A stretch of DNA of 64,000 nt from Paraburkholderia lycopersici (GCF_900096975.1 NZ_FMYQ01000030.1:1-64000), one strand, 5' to 3'. Shown: positions 27,370-36,393, counted from the first letter of the stretch. Notes: generated by a model not told the origin, from the letters alone. Program-made: numbers and translations.

Positions 27370-27395
27370 TCGCGAGCTGCGACCACAAGTCTCAA

Positions 27396-27421
27396 AGCCC
27401 CGCTTCGGCGGGGCTTTTTTT
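27396..27421 (+). terminator. Rho-independent terminator after ompA
   Basis: A perfect 8-bp stem AGCCCCGC / GCGGGGCT with a TTCG tetraloop and seven T, 27 bases after the ompA stop. Confidence 0.93.
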
Positions 27422-27579
27422 ATCCCGAATCCCCTCTTTCATTTCGCCTGTTTTCACGCGCGGTATTTGTCGTTTTGGAAGGTTTGCGTCGCGGCGCGGT
27501 ATTTTGCCGCCCCGTACCCCCGCCTATATACTCGGGGTTTATCCTTTCCGACCCGCACCGCGCTTCAGGCTGCCACGAC

Positions 27580-28278
27580 ATGACGAATGCCGATCCCCAC
27601 GAGCTGCAGAAATTCAGCGATCTCGCTCATCGCTGGTGGGACCCGAACGCCGAATTCAAGCCGCTGCACGAACTCAATCCTGTTCGCCTGAGCTGGATAG
27701 ACAGCCATGCGCACCTACCGTCCAAACGCGTGCTCGACATCGGTTGCGGTGGCGGCATCCTTTCCGAATCGATGGCGGGACTCGGCGCGAACGTGAAGGG
27801 CATCGACCTGTCGAGCGAGGCGCTCGGCGTGGCCGACCTCCATAGTCTCGAAAGCGGCGTGACGGTGGACTACGAGCTGATCGCCGCCGAAGCGATTGCC
27901 GCGCGCGAGCCGGCGTCGTTCGACGCGGTGACCTGCATGGAAATGCTCGAGCACGTGCCGCAGCCGGCCGAGGTGGTGAAAGCTTGCGCAACGCTCGTGA
28001 AACCGGGCGGCTGGGTGTTCTTTTCGACGCTCAATCGCAACGTGAAGTCGTATCTTCTTGCCGTGATCGGCGCGGAGTACATCGCGCAGATGCTGCCCAA
28101 AGGCACGCACGACTACGCACGCTTCATTCGTCCTTCGGAGCTTGCCGCGTTCGCGCGCGACGCAGGCCTGCGCGTCGCCGATATCAAGGGCATTACGTAT
28201 CACCCGCTCACGCGGCATTTCGCGCTTTCGAACGATTCCAGCGTCAACTACATGATCGCCTGCCGGCGCGACGCCTGA
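27580..28278 (+). CDS. ubiG: Ubiquinone biosynthesis O-methyltransferase
   Basis: SAM-dependent methyltransferase of 232 residues that performs both O-methylations in ubiquinone synthesis. The family opening is present (ELQKFSDLAHRWWDPNAEFK and PLHELNPVRLSWID). The SAM motif is VLDIGCGGGILSESMAGLG and the post-motifs are VTCMEMLEHVPQPAEVVKAC and FFSTLNRNVKSYLLAVIGAE. The ATG at 27580 gives MTNADPHELQKFSDLA; longer upstream frames do not fit. gph follows 91 bases downstream. Confidence 0.96.
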   Translation: MTNADPHELQKFSDLAHRWWDPNAEFKPLHELNPVRLSWIDSHAHLPSKRVLDIGCGGGILSESMAGLGANVKGIDLSSEALGVADLHSLESGVTVDYELIAAEAIAAREPASFDAVTCMEMLEHVPQPAEVVKACATLVKPGGWVFFSTLNRNVKSYLLAVIGAEYIAQMLPKGTHDYARFIRPSELAAFARDAGLRVADIKGITYHPLTRHFALSNDSSVNYMIACRRDA

Positions 28279-28369
28279 ACGGCGCGCGGCGCATCCACCG
28301 CCGCGCGAGCTCGCTGCCCGGCGGCGGCATGCTCCGCACGCCGGCGCGCCGCACCATTTCCTGTCCGAC

Positions 28370-29092
28370 ATGAACTCATCCACGAACGCTCATTCTGCCG
28401 CGGACAGCGGCGCGGCACTTGCCGCCTGCGACGCCGTCTTGTTCGACTTCGACGGCACCCTTGCCGATACGGCCCCCGACCTCGCCGCCGCCGTCAACCA
28501 GATGCGTCACGCGCGCGGCCTCGCGCCGGCGCCCATCGAGAAACTGCGTCCGCTTGCGTCGGCGGGCGCACGCGGCCTGATTGGCGGCGCATTCGGGATT
28601 GGCCCCGACGATCACGAATTTGCCGCCATGCGCGAAGAGTTCCTGGCCAACTACGAGGCGAATCTGCGTGTCGAGACGGCGCTCTTCGCAGGCATCGACG
28701 CGGTGCTCGACGACCTCGATGCCCGCAGCGTGCGCTGGGGCATCGTGACCAACAAGGTCGCGCGTCTGACCGAACCGCTCGTGAAACTCATGCATCTGGA
28801 CACGCGCGCGAGCTGTGTAGTGAGCGGCGACACGACGCCCTACTCCAAGCCGCATCCCGCGCCGTTGCTGCACGCGGCCGAAGTGCTCGGCATCGCGCCG
28901 CTGCGCGTGGTGTATGTCGGCGACGATCTGCGCGACGTGCAGGCGGGTGCAGCGGCCGGCATGGCGACGATCGCCGCCGCGTACGGCTACTGCGGCAACG
29001 ACGTGCCGCCCGCCAGCTGGAACGCCCAATATCTGGCCGACACCACCGCGACGCTCTTCGCCCTGCTCCAGCACGTCGGCAAGCGCGACTGA
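28370..29092 (+). CDS. gph: Phosphoglycolate phosphatase (HAD family)
   Basis: HAD-superfamily hydrolase of 240 residues that dephosphorylates 2-phosphoglycolate. Motif I with the nucleophile is LFDFDGTLADTAPDLAAAVN, motif II is GIVTNKVA, motif III lysine is in TTPYSKPHPAPLLHAAE and motif IV is YVGDDLRDVQAGAAAGM. A cap domain lies between motifs I and II. The N-terminal 18 residues before the domain are low-complexity. The ubiG-gph pairing is common in proteobacteria. HAD phosphatases vary in substrate, so the name rests on family and context. Confidence 0.9.
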   Translation: MNSSTNAHSAADSGAALAACDAVLFDFDGTLADTAPDLAAAVNQMRHARGLAPAPIEKLRPLASAGARGLIGGAFGIGPDDHEFAAMREEFLANYEANLRVETALFAGIDAVLDDLDARSVRWGIVTNKVARLTEPLVKLMHLDTRASCVVSGDTTPYSKPHPAPLLHAAEVLGIAPLRVVYVGDDLRDVQAGAAAGMATIAAAYGYCGNDVPPASWNAQYLADTTATLFALLQHVGKRD

Positions 29093-29139
29093 GCAGCTTT
29101 CGCGCGAGGGGCGAGCGCACGCCCTTGAACCGGGCGCGA

Positions 29140-29169
29140 TTCACCTCATATGGCGAACTATGGGATAAT
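29140..29169 (+). promoter_or_regulatory. Candidate promoter of ssrA
   Basis: TTCACC (29140-29145) and GATAAT (29164-29169) are spaced 18 bases apart. The GATAAT ends 12 bases before the mature 5' end of the tmRNA. This is a sigma-70-like pattern by eye only. Confidence 0.45.
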
Positions 29170-29181
29170 TGCCATTCTCCT

Positions 29182-29551
29182 GGGGCCGACCTGGTTTCGA
29201 CAGGGGTTATGAAGTAATCAGGGCATGCCGAGGACCCGTCACCTCGTTAATCAATGGGAAAAACGTAACTGCAAACGACGATACGTTCGCACTGGCAGCC
29301 TAAGGGCCGCCGTCCTCTGCCTGGCTCACTGACGGGCTAGCGTCGCAAGACCGGTAGCAATACCGCCAGAGGTCATTTACGTCAGTTAAGCCTTGGTGGC
29401 GTCACGACGCCAAGGTCGAAAATCCAGTGAATCGCCGTAGCGCAGCGTGTTCGTCCGCGTCGCTGCGGTTAAATCAAATGACAGAACTACGCATGTAGAA
29501 CTGGTTATGGACTGCTTCTGGACGCGGGTTCGATTCCCGCCGGCTCCACCA
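29182..29551 (+). ncRNA. ssrA: Transfer-messenger RNA (tmRNA)
   Basis: A one-piece tmRNA of about 370 bases that rescues stalled ribosomes. The 5' end GGGGCCG pairs with CGGCTCC just before the 3' terminal ACCA, forming a 7-bp acceptor stem with one G-U pair. The T-arm GGTTCGATTCCCGCC is near the 3' end. The 5' domain contains the conserved GACCTGGTTTCGACAGGGG. The tag reading frame is at 29271-29303 and encodes ANDDTFALAA followed by TAA, preceded by the usual alanine resume region. The tag sequence is the type expected for Burkholderiales. SmpB is encoded elsewhere. Confidence 0.97.
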
Positions 29552-29586
29552 GACATCCCCCGAACGTCGACGACGAACGGGCCGAA

Positions 29587-29623
29587 AGCCCCGGCGCCAC
29601 AAGGCGGCCGGGGCTTTTCTTTT
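29587..29623 (+). terminator. Rho-independent terminator after ssrA
   Basis: A perfect 9-bp stem AGCCCCGGC / GCCGGGGCT with an 11-base loop is followed by TTTTCTTTTTT, 35 bases past the tmRNA 3' end. Confidence 0.9.
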
Positions 29624-29744
29624 TTCCTGTTCCGACGCCGGTTCCCCCCACGGAGCGCACACAAAAAAACTCGCGAAAACCGTTCGAGCTTCGCGAGTTC
29701 TTGCCTTGCTGGCGGCGAAAGCTACCCGCCGTCTCCAGAAGCCA

Positions 29745-30011
29745 TTAGTTGCCCTGCGGGCACTGCAGATTGCAGCCATTCGGGTCGCCCATGTCGCCGC
29801 GCTTGCGTGCGGCAGTCGGCTTGCCGTGCTGATACTTGCCCGAGGGCGCGGAAGCGGCGAACTGCATCTGCGGATGCTCGTTAAACTTGAATTGATCGCT
29901 GAGGATGCCGCCGGGAACACCCGGAGAGTTCTGCGCAAAGGCGAGATTGAACGTAGCAAACAACGCCGCAGCCGTGGCGGCCGCAACACCAGCTTTGAAG
30001 ACAAAATTCAT
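29745..30011 (-). CDS. Small exported protein of unknown function
   Basis: Predicted protein of 88 residues that I cannot assign to a named family. Residues 1-26 form a good signal peptide (MNFVFKAGVAAATAAALFAT, cleaved after LAFA). The mature part is about 62 residues and starts QNSPGVPGGILSDQFKFNEH. It includes a basic stretch (SGKYQHGKPTAARKRG) and ends with two cysteines in GCNLQCPQGN, which could form a disulfide. The ATG at 30009-30011 is chosen because the signal peptide begins there. It is monocistronic, ending 150 bases before the fds regulator's 3' end region begins. Cell-envelope location is inferred. Confidence 0.65.
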   Translation of the reverse strand: MNFVFKAGVAAATAAALFATFNLAFAQNSPGVPGGILSDQFKFNEHPQMQFAASAPSGKYQHGKPTAARKRGDMGDPNGCNLQCPQGN

Positions 30012-30160
30012 GATCGGTCGGCGCGCCGGGCGCGCATATGAAACGTAAGGGCGAATACCAACCGAAAGTATCACAAAAAGCGCCCCGGTCTGCAGCATCG
30101 CCCGACCTATGCATTGCCTTCTATTACAGCGACAGCGCCCATGCCTCGCCCCGACCCGGG

Positions 30161-31228
30161 TCACCCCAATGCGGCATCGAGTTCCACCACGTCGCCGCAG
30201 GCGGCCGGATCGTACCCTTCCAGTTGCGCCACCGACGCGCGAAAGCTCGCGCCGCGCAGCAACCCGAGTACGGTGGCAAGCGGCTCATGCGGCAGATGCG
30301 CGCGATCGCACGCGAAATAATAGTCTTCGTCGGCGATTTCGATGAAATCCAGCCCGAAATGGTGCGCAGCGGGCTCCACACCGAAGCCGACGTCGGCCAT
30401 GCCGCTCGCCACGAACGCCGCGATTGCCGAATGCGTCAGTTCCGATGACGCGTAACCGTTCACGCGCTCCGGATCGACGCCGATCCGGGTAAGCAACTGG
30501 TCGATCAGCATGCGGGTGCCCGAGCCCGGCTGACGGTTCACGAACCGGATATCGCCGCGCGCGAGATCGGCGAGACCAGTGATCTGTTTCGGGTTGCCGC
30601 GCCCGACGAAAAGCCCTTGCTTGCGTTGCGTGAGATGAATCAGCACATGCCGCTGCGGGTCTAGCCAGCGGCGATAGGCATTCGCGCACGCAGCGCGAAA
30701 GTCCGCGCGCGGCAAGTGAAATCCCGCGAGATCGCATTCGCCGCGCGCGAGCGCCGTGATCGCGTCGACGCTGTCGCGATACTTGATCTCCACCGGCACC
30801 TGATCGGTGACGAGCGCCGTCACGAGCGCCGCCACCGCATACCCGTGCGAGGCGTGGATGCGCAGATCCTGCGCCGCCGGCGCGAGCCAGCGGTTCAGAT
30901 CGCTCGCCACTTCGCTCGCCAGGGCCTCGAGATTGCCCTGCAGCCGCTCCGCGCACAAACGCTGCGAGCGCAGCACGGCCTCGCCCAGCTCGGAGAGCAC
31001 GGAGCCGCGGCCACGCGCCTTCGCGATTAGCGCGCCGCCTAGGCGCTCCTCCACTTCGCGCAATACGCCCCATGCATGGCGATAGGACAAACCCTTACGC
31101 TGCGCGGCCTGCGCAATGCTGCCTTCTTCCGCGACGAACGCGAGCAGCGGCACAACGTCCGTCAGGCTTGCCTCGCGGCCATCCGCGTCGCGCACAACGA
31201 GCTGAGCCTGACACTCGACCTTGATCAT
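30161..31228 (-). CDS. ModE-like transcriptional regulator with periplasmic-binding-protein domain; likely fds operon regulator
   Basis: Regulator of 355 residues. The N-terminal winged helix-turn-helix resembles ModE (LAFVAEEGSIAQAAQRKGLS, then HAWGVLREVEERLGGALIAK, with GRGSVLSELGEAVL). The C-terminal two thirds form a periplasmic-binding-like sensor domain (IRFVNRQPGSGTRMLIDQLL, FVASGMADVGFGVEPAA) such as is found in molybdate/tungstate-type regulators. It is divergent from fdsGBAD, whose product is a molybdoenzyme, so a role like FdsR of Cupriavidus (sensing formate or molybdenum status) is likely by position. The ATG at 31226-31228 gives MIKVECQAQLVV; a longer frame would run into the divergent promoter region. 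The ligand is unknown. Confidence 0.8.
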   Translation of the reverse strand: MIKVECQAQLVVRDADGREASLTDVVPLLAFVAEEGSIAQAAQRKGLSYRHAWGVLREVEERLGGALIAKARGRGSVLSELGEAVLRSQRLCAERLQGNLEALASEVASDLNRWLAPAAQDLRIHASHGYAVAALVTALVTDQVPVEIKYRDSVDAITALARGECDLAGFHLPRADFRAACANAYRRWLDPQRHVLIHLTQRKQGLFVGRGNPKQITGLADLARGDIRFVNRQPGSGTRMLIDQLLTRIGVDPERVNGYASSELTHSAIAAFVASGMADVGFGVEPAAHHFGLDFIEIADEDYYFACDRAHLPHEPLATVLGLLRGASFRASVAQLEGYDPAACGDVVELDAALG

Positions 31229-31272
31229 TATGAAGTCACCCTTCCTATTGCGTCCGCCTTTGCACGAGCCTA

Positions 31273-31335
31273 TTGTTCGTTCAGACAACAAGACAACCGG
31301 AGCATAGATGCACACTTTATGAATAACAAGTGCAT
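31273..31335. promoter_or_regulatory. Inverted repeats in the fdsG/regulator divergent region
   Basis: Two dyads lie between the divergent starts: TTGT-N8-ACAA at 31273-31288 (inside TTGTTCGTTCAGACAACAA) and ATGCAC-N16-GTGCAT at 31308-31335. The second flanks an A/T-rich core and ends just before the fdsG Shine-Dalgarno, so a bound protein would cover the fds promoter. These are candidate operator sites for the divergent regulator; no binding data exist here. Confidence 0.4.
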
Positions 31336-31358
31336 ATATGCCCAGGAGAAGCCCCACT

Positions 31359-31883
31359 ATGGAAGAGACAACGATGAGCGCGCACGACGATCTCGTCCGG
31401 CGTCACGTGCAACCCGGCCGCACGCTGCTCGCAATCCTGCACGCCATCCAGGACGAAACCGGCTTCGTGCCGCCCGAAACCGTCGTGTCGCTCGCGAAGG
31501 CGTTGAACCTCTCGCGCGCGGAGGTACACGGCGTCATCACCTACTATCACCACTTCCGCACGGCGCCACCCGCGCAGGTCACGGTGCAGCTATGCCGCGC
31601 CGAGGCGTGCCGCAGCATGGGCAGCGAGGCGCTCGCGCAGCATGTCGAGGCGCATACCGGCTGCCGTTTCGGGCAGCACGGACACGACGGCGGGCACGCG
31701 CACGAACATGCGGGCCCGGTCGCGCTGGAATCGGTCTACTGTCTCGGTCAATGCGCGCTCTCGCCCGCCATGATGATTAACGGCACGCTGCATGCAAAAG
31801 TGACTCCGCAGAAGTTCGACGCGCTGCTCGACGCCGCCATGACCGCCGTCGCTGCCGTTGCCCGCGCCGAGGAGGCCGCATGA
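31359..31883 (+). CDS. fdsG: NAD-dependent formate dehydrogenase, gamma subunit
   Basis: NuoE-like subunit of 174 residues carrying a [2Fe-2S] cluster in the soluble NAD-linked formate dehydrogenase. Cluster ligands appear as C79 and C84 (LCRAEACRSMG) and C128 and C132 (YCLGQCAL). An unusual histidine-rich insert, GQHGHDGGHAHEHAG, sits between the two cysteine pairs at residues 105-119. AGGAGAA eight bases before the ATG at 31359 supports this start over the ATGs at 31338 and 31374. It overlaps fdsB by four bases (ATGA), indicating translational coupling. Confidence 0.92.
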   Translation: MEETTMSAHDDLVRRHVQPGRTLLAILHAIQDETGFVPPETVVSLAKALNLSRAEVHGVITYYHHFRTAPPAQVTVQLCRAEACRSMGSEALAQHVEAHTGCRFGQHGHDGGHAHEHAGPVALESVYCLGQCALSPAMMINGTLHAKVTPQKFDALLDAAMTAVAAVARAEEAA

Positions 31884-33439
31884 CGCGCGTTTACGTTCCC
31901 CGCGACTCGTCGGCCCTTGCGCTCGGCGCCGACGCCATCGCCGAAGCCATCGAACGCGAAGCCGCCGCGCGCGGCGCGAGCATCGAACTCGTGCGCAACG
32001 GCTCGCGCGGGCTGCTCTATCTCGAACCGCTCGTCGAGGTGGAAACGCCCGAGGGCCGCGTCGGCTACGCGAACGTCGAACCCGAGGACGTGAGCGCCCT
32101 CTTCGACGCCGGCTTCCTGCATGGCGGGCAGCACGCGCGCGGCGTGGGCCTCGTCGAGCAGATTCCGTATCTGCGCAGGCAGCAGCGCCTCACGTTCGCG
32201 CGCATCGGCGTGACCGATCCGCTTTCCACCAGCGACTACGTCGCCCACGGCGGCCTCGAAGGCTTGCGCAACGCGCTGCAGACGACGGGCGAGCGCCTCT
32301 GCGAGGCGCTGATCGAATCGGGCCTGCGCGGCCGCGGCGGCGCGGCGTTCCCGGCCGGGATCAAGTGGCGCACGGTCGCGAACGCGCAGGCCGACCAGAA
32401 ATACATCGTCTGCAACGCCGACGAAGGCGACTCGGGCACGTTCTCCGACCGTCTCGTGATGGAAAGCGATCCGTACGTGCTGATCGAGGGGATGATGATC
32501 GCGGGCATCGCCGTAGGCGCGACAGTCGGCCATATCTACGTGCGCAGCGAGTATCCGCATTCGATCGCCGCGCTCGAAGAAGCCATCCGCCGCGCGCGCG
32601 CAGCGGGCTGGCTCGGCGACGACGTTCTGGGCAGCGGCAAGCGCTTCGACCTGTTCGTCGCCAGGGGCGCGGGCGCCTACGTGTGCGGCGAGGAAACGGC
32701 GCTGCTCGAATCGCTCGAAGGCAAGCGCGGCATCGTGCGCGCGAAGCCGCCGCTGCCCGCGCTCGCGGGCCTGTACGGCAAGCCCACGGTCATCAACAAC
32801 GTCATCACGCTCGCCACCGTGCCGGTCATCTTCGCGAAGGGCGCGGCGTTCTACAAGGACTTCGGCATGGGCCGCTCGCGCGGCACGCTGCCGTTCCAGC
32901 TCGCGGGCAACATCGCGCGCGGCGGGCTCGTCGAGCTGGCGTTCGGCGTGACGCTGCGCGAGCTGATGTTCGACTACGGCGGCGGCACCGCCAGCGGCCG
33001 TCCGGCGCGCGCCGTGCAGGTGGGCGGCCCGCTCGGCACCTATCTGCCCGAGAGCCAGTGGGACATTCCCATGGACTACGAAGCATATGCGGCGGTCGGC
33101 GCGGTAGTGGGCCACGGCGGACTCGTCGTCCACGACGACACCTCGAATCTCGCCGAACTCGCCCAGTACGCAATGGAATTCTGCACGCTCGAATCGTGCG
33201 GCAAATGCACGCCCTGCCGCATCGGTTCGACGCGCGGCGTCGAGGTCATCGCGAAGATCCGCAACGGCGACACCTCGGAAAAGCAGGTCACGCTGCTGCG
33301 CGACCTCTGCGACACGATGGTGTCCGGCTCGCTCTGCGCGATGGGCGGCATGACGCCCTATCCCGTGATGTCCGCGCTCAACCATTTCCCTGAAGATTTC
33401 GGTCTCGAACCCGCTGCGCAGCCCGCGGCGACCGCCTGA
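31880..33439 (+). CDS. fdsB: NAD-dependent formate dehydrogenase, beta subunit
   Basis: NuoF-like subunit of 519 residues that passes electrons from the iron-sulfur chain to FMN and NAD+. An N-terminal thioredoxin-like domain (about residues 1-110) is followed by the FMN/NADH domain with GLRGRGGAAFPAGIKWR and CNADEGDSGTFSDR, and GAYVCGEETALLESLEG. The [4Fe-4S] ligands are in ESCGKCTPCRIGSTRG and the distal cysteine is in GSLCAMGGM. It lies between fdsG (4-base overlap) and fdsA (13 bases). Confidence 0.96.
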   Translation: MTRVYVPRDSSALALGADAIAEAIEREAAARGASIELVRNGSRGLLYLEPLVEVETPEGRVGYANVEPEDVSALFDAGFLHGGQHARGVGLVEQIPYLRRQQRLTFARIGVTDPLSTSDYVAHGGLEGLRNALQTTGERLCEALIESGLRGRGGAAFPAGIKWRTVANAQADQKYIVCNADEGDSGTFSDRLVMESDPYVLIEGMMIAGIAVGATVGHIYVRSEYPHSIAALEEAIRRARAAGWLGDDVLGSGKRFDLFVARGAGAYVCGEETALLESLEGKRGIVRAKPPLPALAGLYGKPTVINNVITLATVPVIFAKGAAFYKDFGMGRSRGTLPFQLAGNIARGGLVELAFGVTLRELMFDYGGGTASGRPARAVQVGGPLGTYLPESQWDIPMDYEAYAAVGAVVGHGGLVVHDDTSNLAELAQYAMEFCTLESCGKCTPCRIGSTRGVEVIAKIRNGDTSEKQVTLLRDLCDTMVSGSLCAMGGMTPYPVMSALNHFPEDFGLEPAAQPAATA

Positions 33440-33452
33440 ACGAGGAACCCCC

Positions 33453-36389
33453 ATGTCCGACACGCTCATGTCCCAGGCCGGCGGCTGCGGTTCCGGCCAT
33501 TGCGCCTGCAAGTCCCAGGCGACGAAGCAGCGCTCGCCATTCGACGACACCGACTACGGCACGCCGCTGCGCCACGCCGACGTCGACGTCACGCTCGACA
33601 TCGACGGCCGCTCCGTCACCGTGCCCGCAGGCACTTCGGTCATGCGCGCCTCGATCGAGGCCGGCATCAACGTGCCCAAACTGTGCGCCACCGATTCGCT
33701 CGAACCGTTCGGCTCGTGCCGTCTGTGCCTCGTCGAGATCGAAGGGCGGCGCGGTTATCCCGCTTCGTGCACGACGCCCGTCGAAGCGGGCATGAAAGTG
33801 CGCACGCAAACCGACCGCCTGCAGAAGCTGCGCCGCAACGTGATGGAGCTGTACATCTCCGATCACCCGCTCGACTGCCTCACCTGCCCCGCCAACGGCG
33901 ACTGCGAACTGCAGGACATGGCCGGCGTGACGGGTCTGCGCGAAGTGCGCTACGGCTTCGACGGCGCGAATCATCTCGACAACAAGAAGGACGAATCGAA
34001 TCCGTACTTCACCTACGATCCGTCGAAGTGCATCGTCTGCAACCGCTGCGTGCGCGCCTGCGAGGAAACGCAAGGCACGTTCGCGCTGACCATCGCGGGG
34101 CGCGGCTTCGAATCGCGCGTGGCCGCGGGCGCGAGCGAGCCGTTCATGGACTCGGAATGCGTGTCGTGCGGCGCGTGCGTGGCCGCGTGCCCCACCGCCA
34201 CGCTGCAGGAAAAAAGCGTTGTGATGCTGGGCCAGGCCGAACACTCGGTCGTGACGACCTGCGCGTACTGCGGCGTGGGCTGCTCGTTCAAGGCCGAGAT
34301 GAAGGGCAACGAAGTCGTGCGCATGGTGCCGCACAAGAACGGCCAGGCGAACGAAGGCCACGCCTGCGTGAAGGGCCGCTTCGCTTGGGGCTACGCCACG
34401 CACAAGGACCGCATCCGGAAGCCGATGATCCGCGCGAAGATCACCGATCCGTGGCGCGAAGTGAGCTGGGAAGAGGCGATCGGCTACGCCGCGAGCGAGT
34501 TCCGCCGCATCCAGGCGAAGTACGGACGCGATTCGATCGGCGGCATCACGTCGTCGCGCTGCACGAACGAGGAGACTTATCTCGTGCAGAAGCTCGTGCG
34601 CGCCGCGTTCGGCAACAACAACGTCGATACCTGTGCGCGCGTGTGCCACTCGCCCACCGGCTACGGCCTGAAGACGACGCTCGGCGAATCGGCGGGCACG
34701 CAGACCTTTGCCTCGATCGATCACGCCGACGTCGTCATGGTGATCGGCGCGAATCCCACCGACGGCCACCCCGTGTTCGGCTCGCGCCTGAAGCGGCGCG
34801 TGCGCGAGGGCGCGAAGCTGATCGTCGTCGATCCGCGCCGCATCGACATCGTCGATACCGCGCACGTGAAGGCCGAACAACACCTGCAATTGCGCCCCGG
34901 CACCAACGTCGCGATGGTCAACGCGCTCGCGCACGTGATCGTCACCGAAGGGCTCGTGAACGAAGCGTTCGTGGCCGAGCGCTGCGAAGCGCGCGCGTTC
35001 GGGCAATGGCGCGATTTCGTCGCGCTGCCGGAGAACTCGCCCGAAGCCATGGCGGAGATCACCGGCGTGCCGGCCGAACAAGTGCGCGCCGCCGCGCGTC
35101 TTTACGCGCGGCAAGGCAACTCGGCGATCTACTACGGCCTCGGCGTGACCGAGCACGCGCAGGGCTCGACCATGGTGATGGGCATCGCGAACCTCGCCAT
35201 GGCCACGGGCAACATCGGGCGCGAAGGCGTGGGCGTCAATCCGCTGCGCGGCCAGAACAACGTGCAGGGTTCGTGCGACATGGGCTCGTTCCCGCACGAA
35301 CTCCCGGGCTACCGTCACGTCGGCGACGCCGCCACGCGCAGTCTCTTCGAGGACGCCTGGAACGTCGCGCTGCAAAGCGAGCCGGGCCTGCGCATTCCGA
35401 ACATGTTCGGGGCGGCGCTCGACGGCAGCTTCATGGGCCTCTACTGCCAGGGCGAGGACATCGTCCAGTCCGATCCGAACACGCAGCACGTGGCGGCGGC
35501 GCTCTCGTCGATGGAATGCATCGTCGTGCAGGACATCTTCCTGAACGAAACGGCGAAGTACGCGCACGTGCTGCTGCCGGGTTCGTCGTTCCTCGAAAAG
35601 GACGGCACCTTCACCAACGCCGAGCGCCGCATCTCGCGCGTGCGCAAGGTCATGCCGCCCATCGCCGGTTACGCCGACTGGGAAGTGACGATCCTGCTCG
35701 CGCGCGCGCTTGGCTACGAGATGGATTACACGCACCCGTCGCAGATCATGGACGAGATCGCGCGCCTCACGCCCACCTTCCATGGCGTCTCGTACGCGCG
35801 CCTCGACGAGCTGGGCAGCATCCAGTGGCCGTGCAACGACGCGGCGCCCGACGGCACGCCGATCATGCACGTCGACGCATTCGTGCGCGGCCAGGGCAGG
35901 TTCGTCATCACGAAGTTCATCGCTTCGCCGGAGAAGGTCACGCGGCGTTTCCCGCTGTTGCTCACGACAGGCCGCATCCTCTCGCAGTACAACGTGGGCG
36001 CGCAAACGCGCCGCACCGAGAACTCGCGCTGGCACGAAGAAGACCGCCTCGAGATTCATCCGGTGGATGCCGAAGATCGCGGCATCCGCGACGGCGACTG
36101 GGTCGGCATCGAGTCGCGCGCGGGGCATACGGTGCTGCGCGCGAAGGTCAGCAGGCGCATGCAGCCGGGCGTCGTCTACACGACGTTCCACTTCCCCGAG
36201 TCGGGCGCGAACGTGATTACGACGGAATCGTCCGACTGGGCCACCAACTGCCCCGAATACAAGGTGACGGCCGTGCAGGTCAGCCACGTGCAGCAGCCTT
36301 CGGAATGGCAGCGCGAGTACTCCCGCTTCAACGCGACGCAACTCGACCTCCACCGCCAGCGCGAACCGCTCATCACTTCAGGGAAATAA
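33453..36389 (+). CDS. fdsA: NAD-dependent formate dehydrogenase, catalytic alpha subunit
   Basis: Molybdenum bis-MGD catalytic subunit of 978 residues, oxidising formate to CO2. The N-terminal [2Fe-2S] domain has FGSCRLCLVEI and the further ligands in YPASC. A His-Cys cluster follows (HPLDCLTCPANGDCELQDMA), then a double [4Fe-4S] ferredoxin domain (CIVCNRCVRACEETQ and CVSCGACVAACPTA). The [4Fe-4S] next to the cofactor is CAYCGVGCSF. The catalytic cysteine-histidine pair is C398-H399 in TCARVCHSPTGYGL. It is cysteine, not selenocysteine, so no SECIS is needed. The molybdopterin-dinucleotide-binding domain closes the protein (TTGRILSQYNVGAQTRRT). All expected cluster ligands appear intact. Confidence 0.97.
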   Translation: MSDTLMSQAGGCGSGHCACKSQATKQRSPFDDTDYGTPLRHADVDVTLDIDGRSVTVPAGTSVMRASIEAGINVPKLCATDSLEPFGSCRLCLVEIEGRRGYPASCTTPVEAGMKVRTQTDRLQKLRRNVMELYISDHPLDCLTCPANGDCELQDMAGVTGLREVRYGFDGANHLDNKKDESNPYFTYDPSKCIVCNRCVRACEETQGTFALTIAGRGFESRVAAGASEPFMDSECVSCGACVAACPTATLQEKSVVMLGQAEHSVVTTCAYCGVGCSFKAEMKGNEVVRMVPHKNGQANEGHACVKGRFAWGYATHKDRIRKPMIRAKITDPWREVSWEEAIGYAASEFRRIQAKYGRDSIGGITSSRCTNEETYLVQKLVRAAFGNNNVDTCARVCHSPTGYGLKTTLGESAGTQTFASIDHADVVMVIGANPTDGHPVFGSRLKRRVREGAKLIVVDPRRIDIVDTAHVKAEQHLQLRPGTNVAMVNALAHVIVTEGLVNEAFVAERCEARAFGQWRDFVALPENSPEAMAEITGVPAEQVRAAARLYARQGNSAIYYGLGVTEHAQGSTMVMGIANLAMATGNIGREGVGVNPLRGQNNVQGSCDMGSFPHELPGYRHVGDAATRSLFEDAWNVALQSEPGLRIPNMFGAALDGSFMGLYCQGEDIVQSDPNTQHVAAALSSMECIVVQDIFLNETAKYAHVLLPGSSFLEKDGTFTNAERRISRVRKVMPPIAGYADWEVTILLARALGYEMDYTHPSQIMDEIARLTPTFHGVSYARLDELGSIQWPCNDAAPDGTPIMHVDAFVRGQGRFVITKFIASPEKVTRRFPLLLTTGRILSQYNVGAQTRRTENSRWHEEDRLEIHPVDAEDRGIRDGDWVGIESRAGHTVLRAKVSRRMQPGVVYTTFHFPESGANVITTESSDWATNCPEYKVTAVQVSHVQQPSEWQREYSRFNATQLDLHRQREPLITSGK

Positions 36390-36393
36390 AGCG

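Noticed and set aside
29500..29551. A separate tRNA gene at the T-arm and CCA end
   Set aside because: It is the tRNA-like 3' part of the tmRNA and pairs with the 5' end at 29182.
29386..29664. An antisense frame of 92 residues across the tmRNA 3' half
   Set aside because: The tmRNA is unmistakable and the frame has no support.
33378..36353. A 991-codon open frame on the minus strand opposite fdsA
   Set aside because: It is an arginine/histidine-rich mirror of a high-GC gene with strong third-position bias. fdsA on the plus strand has complete cluster motifs.
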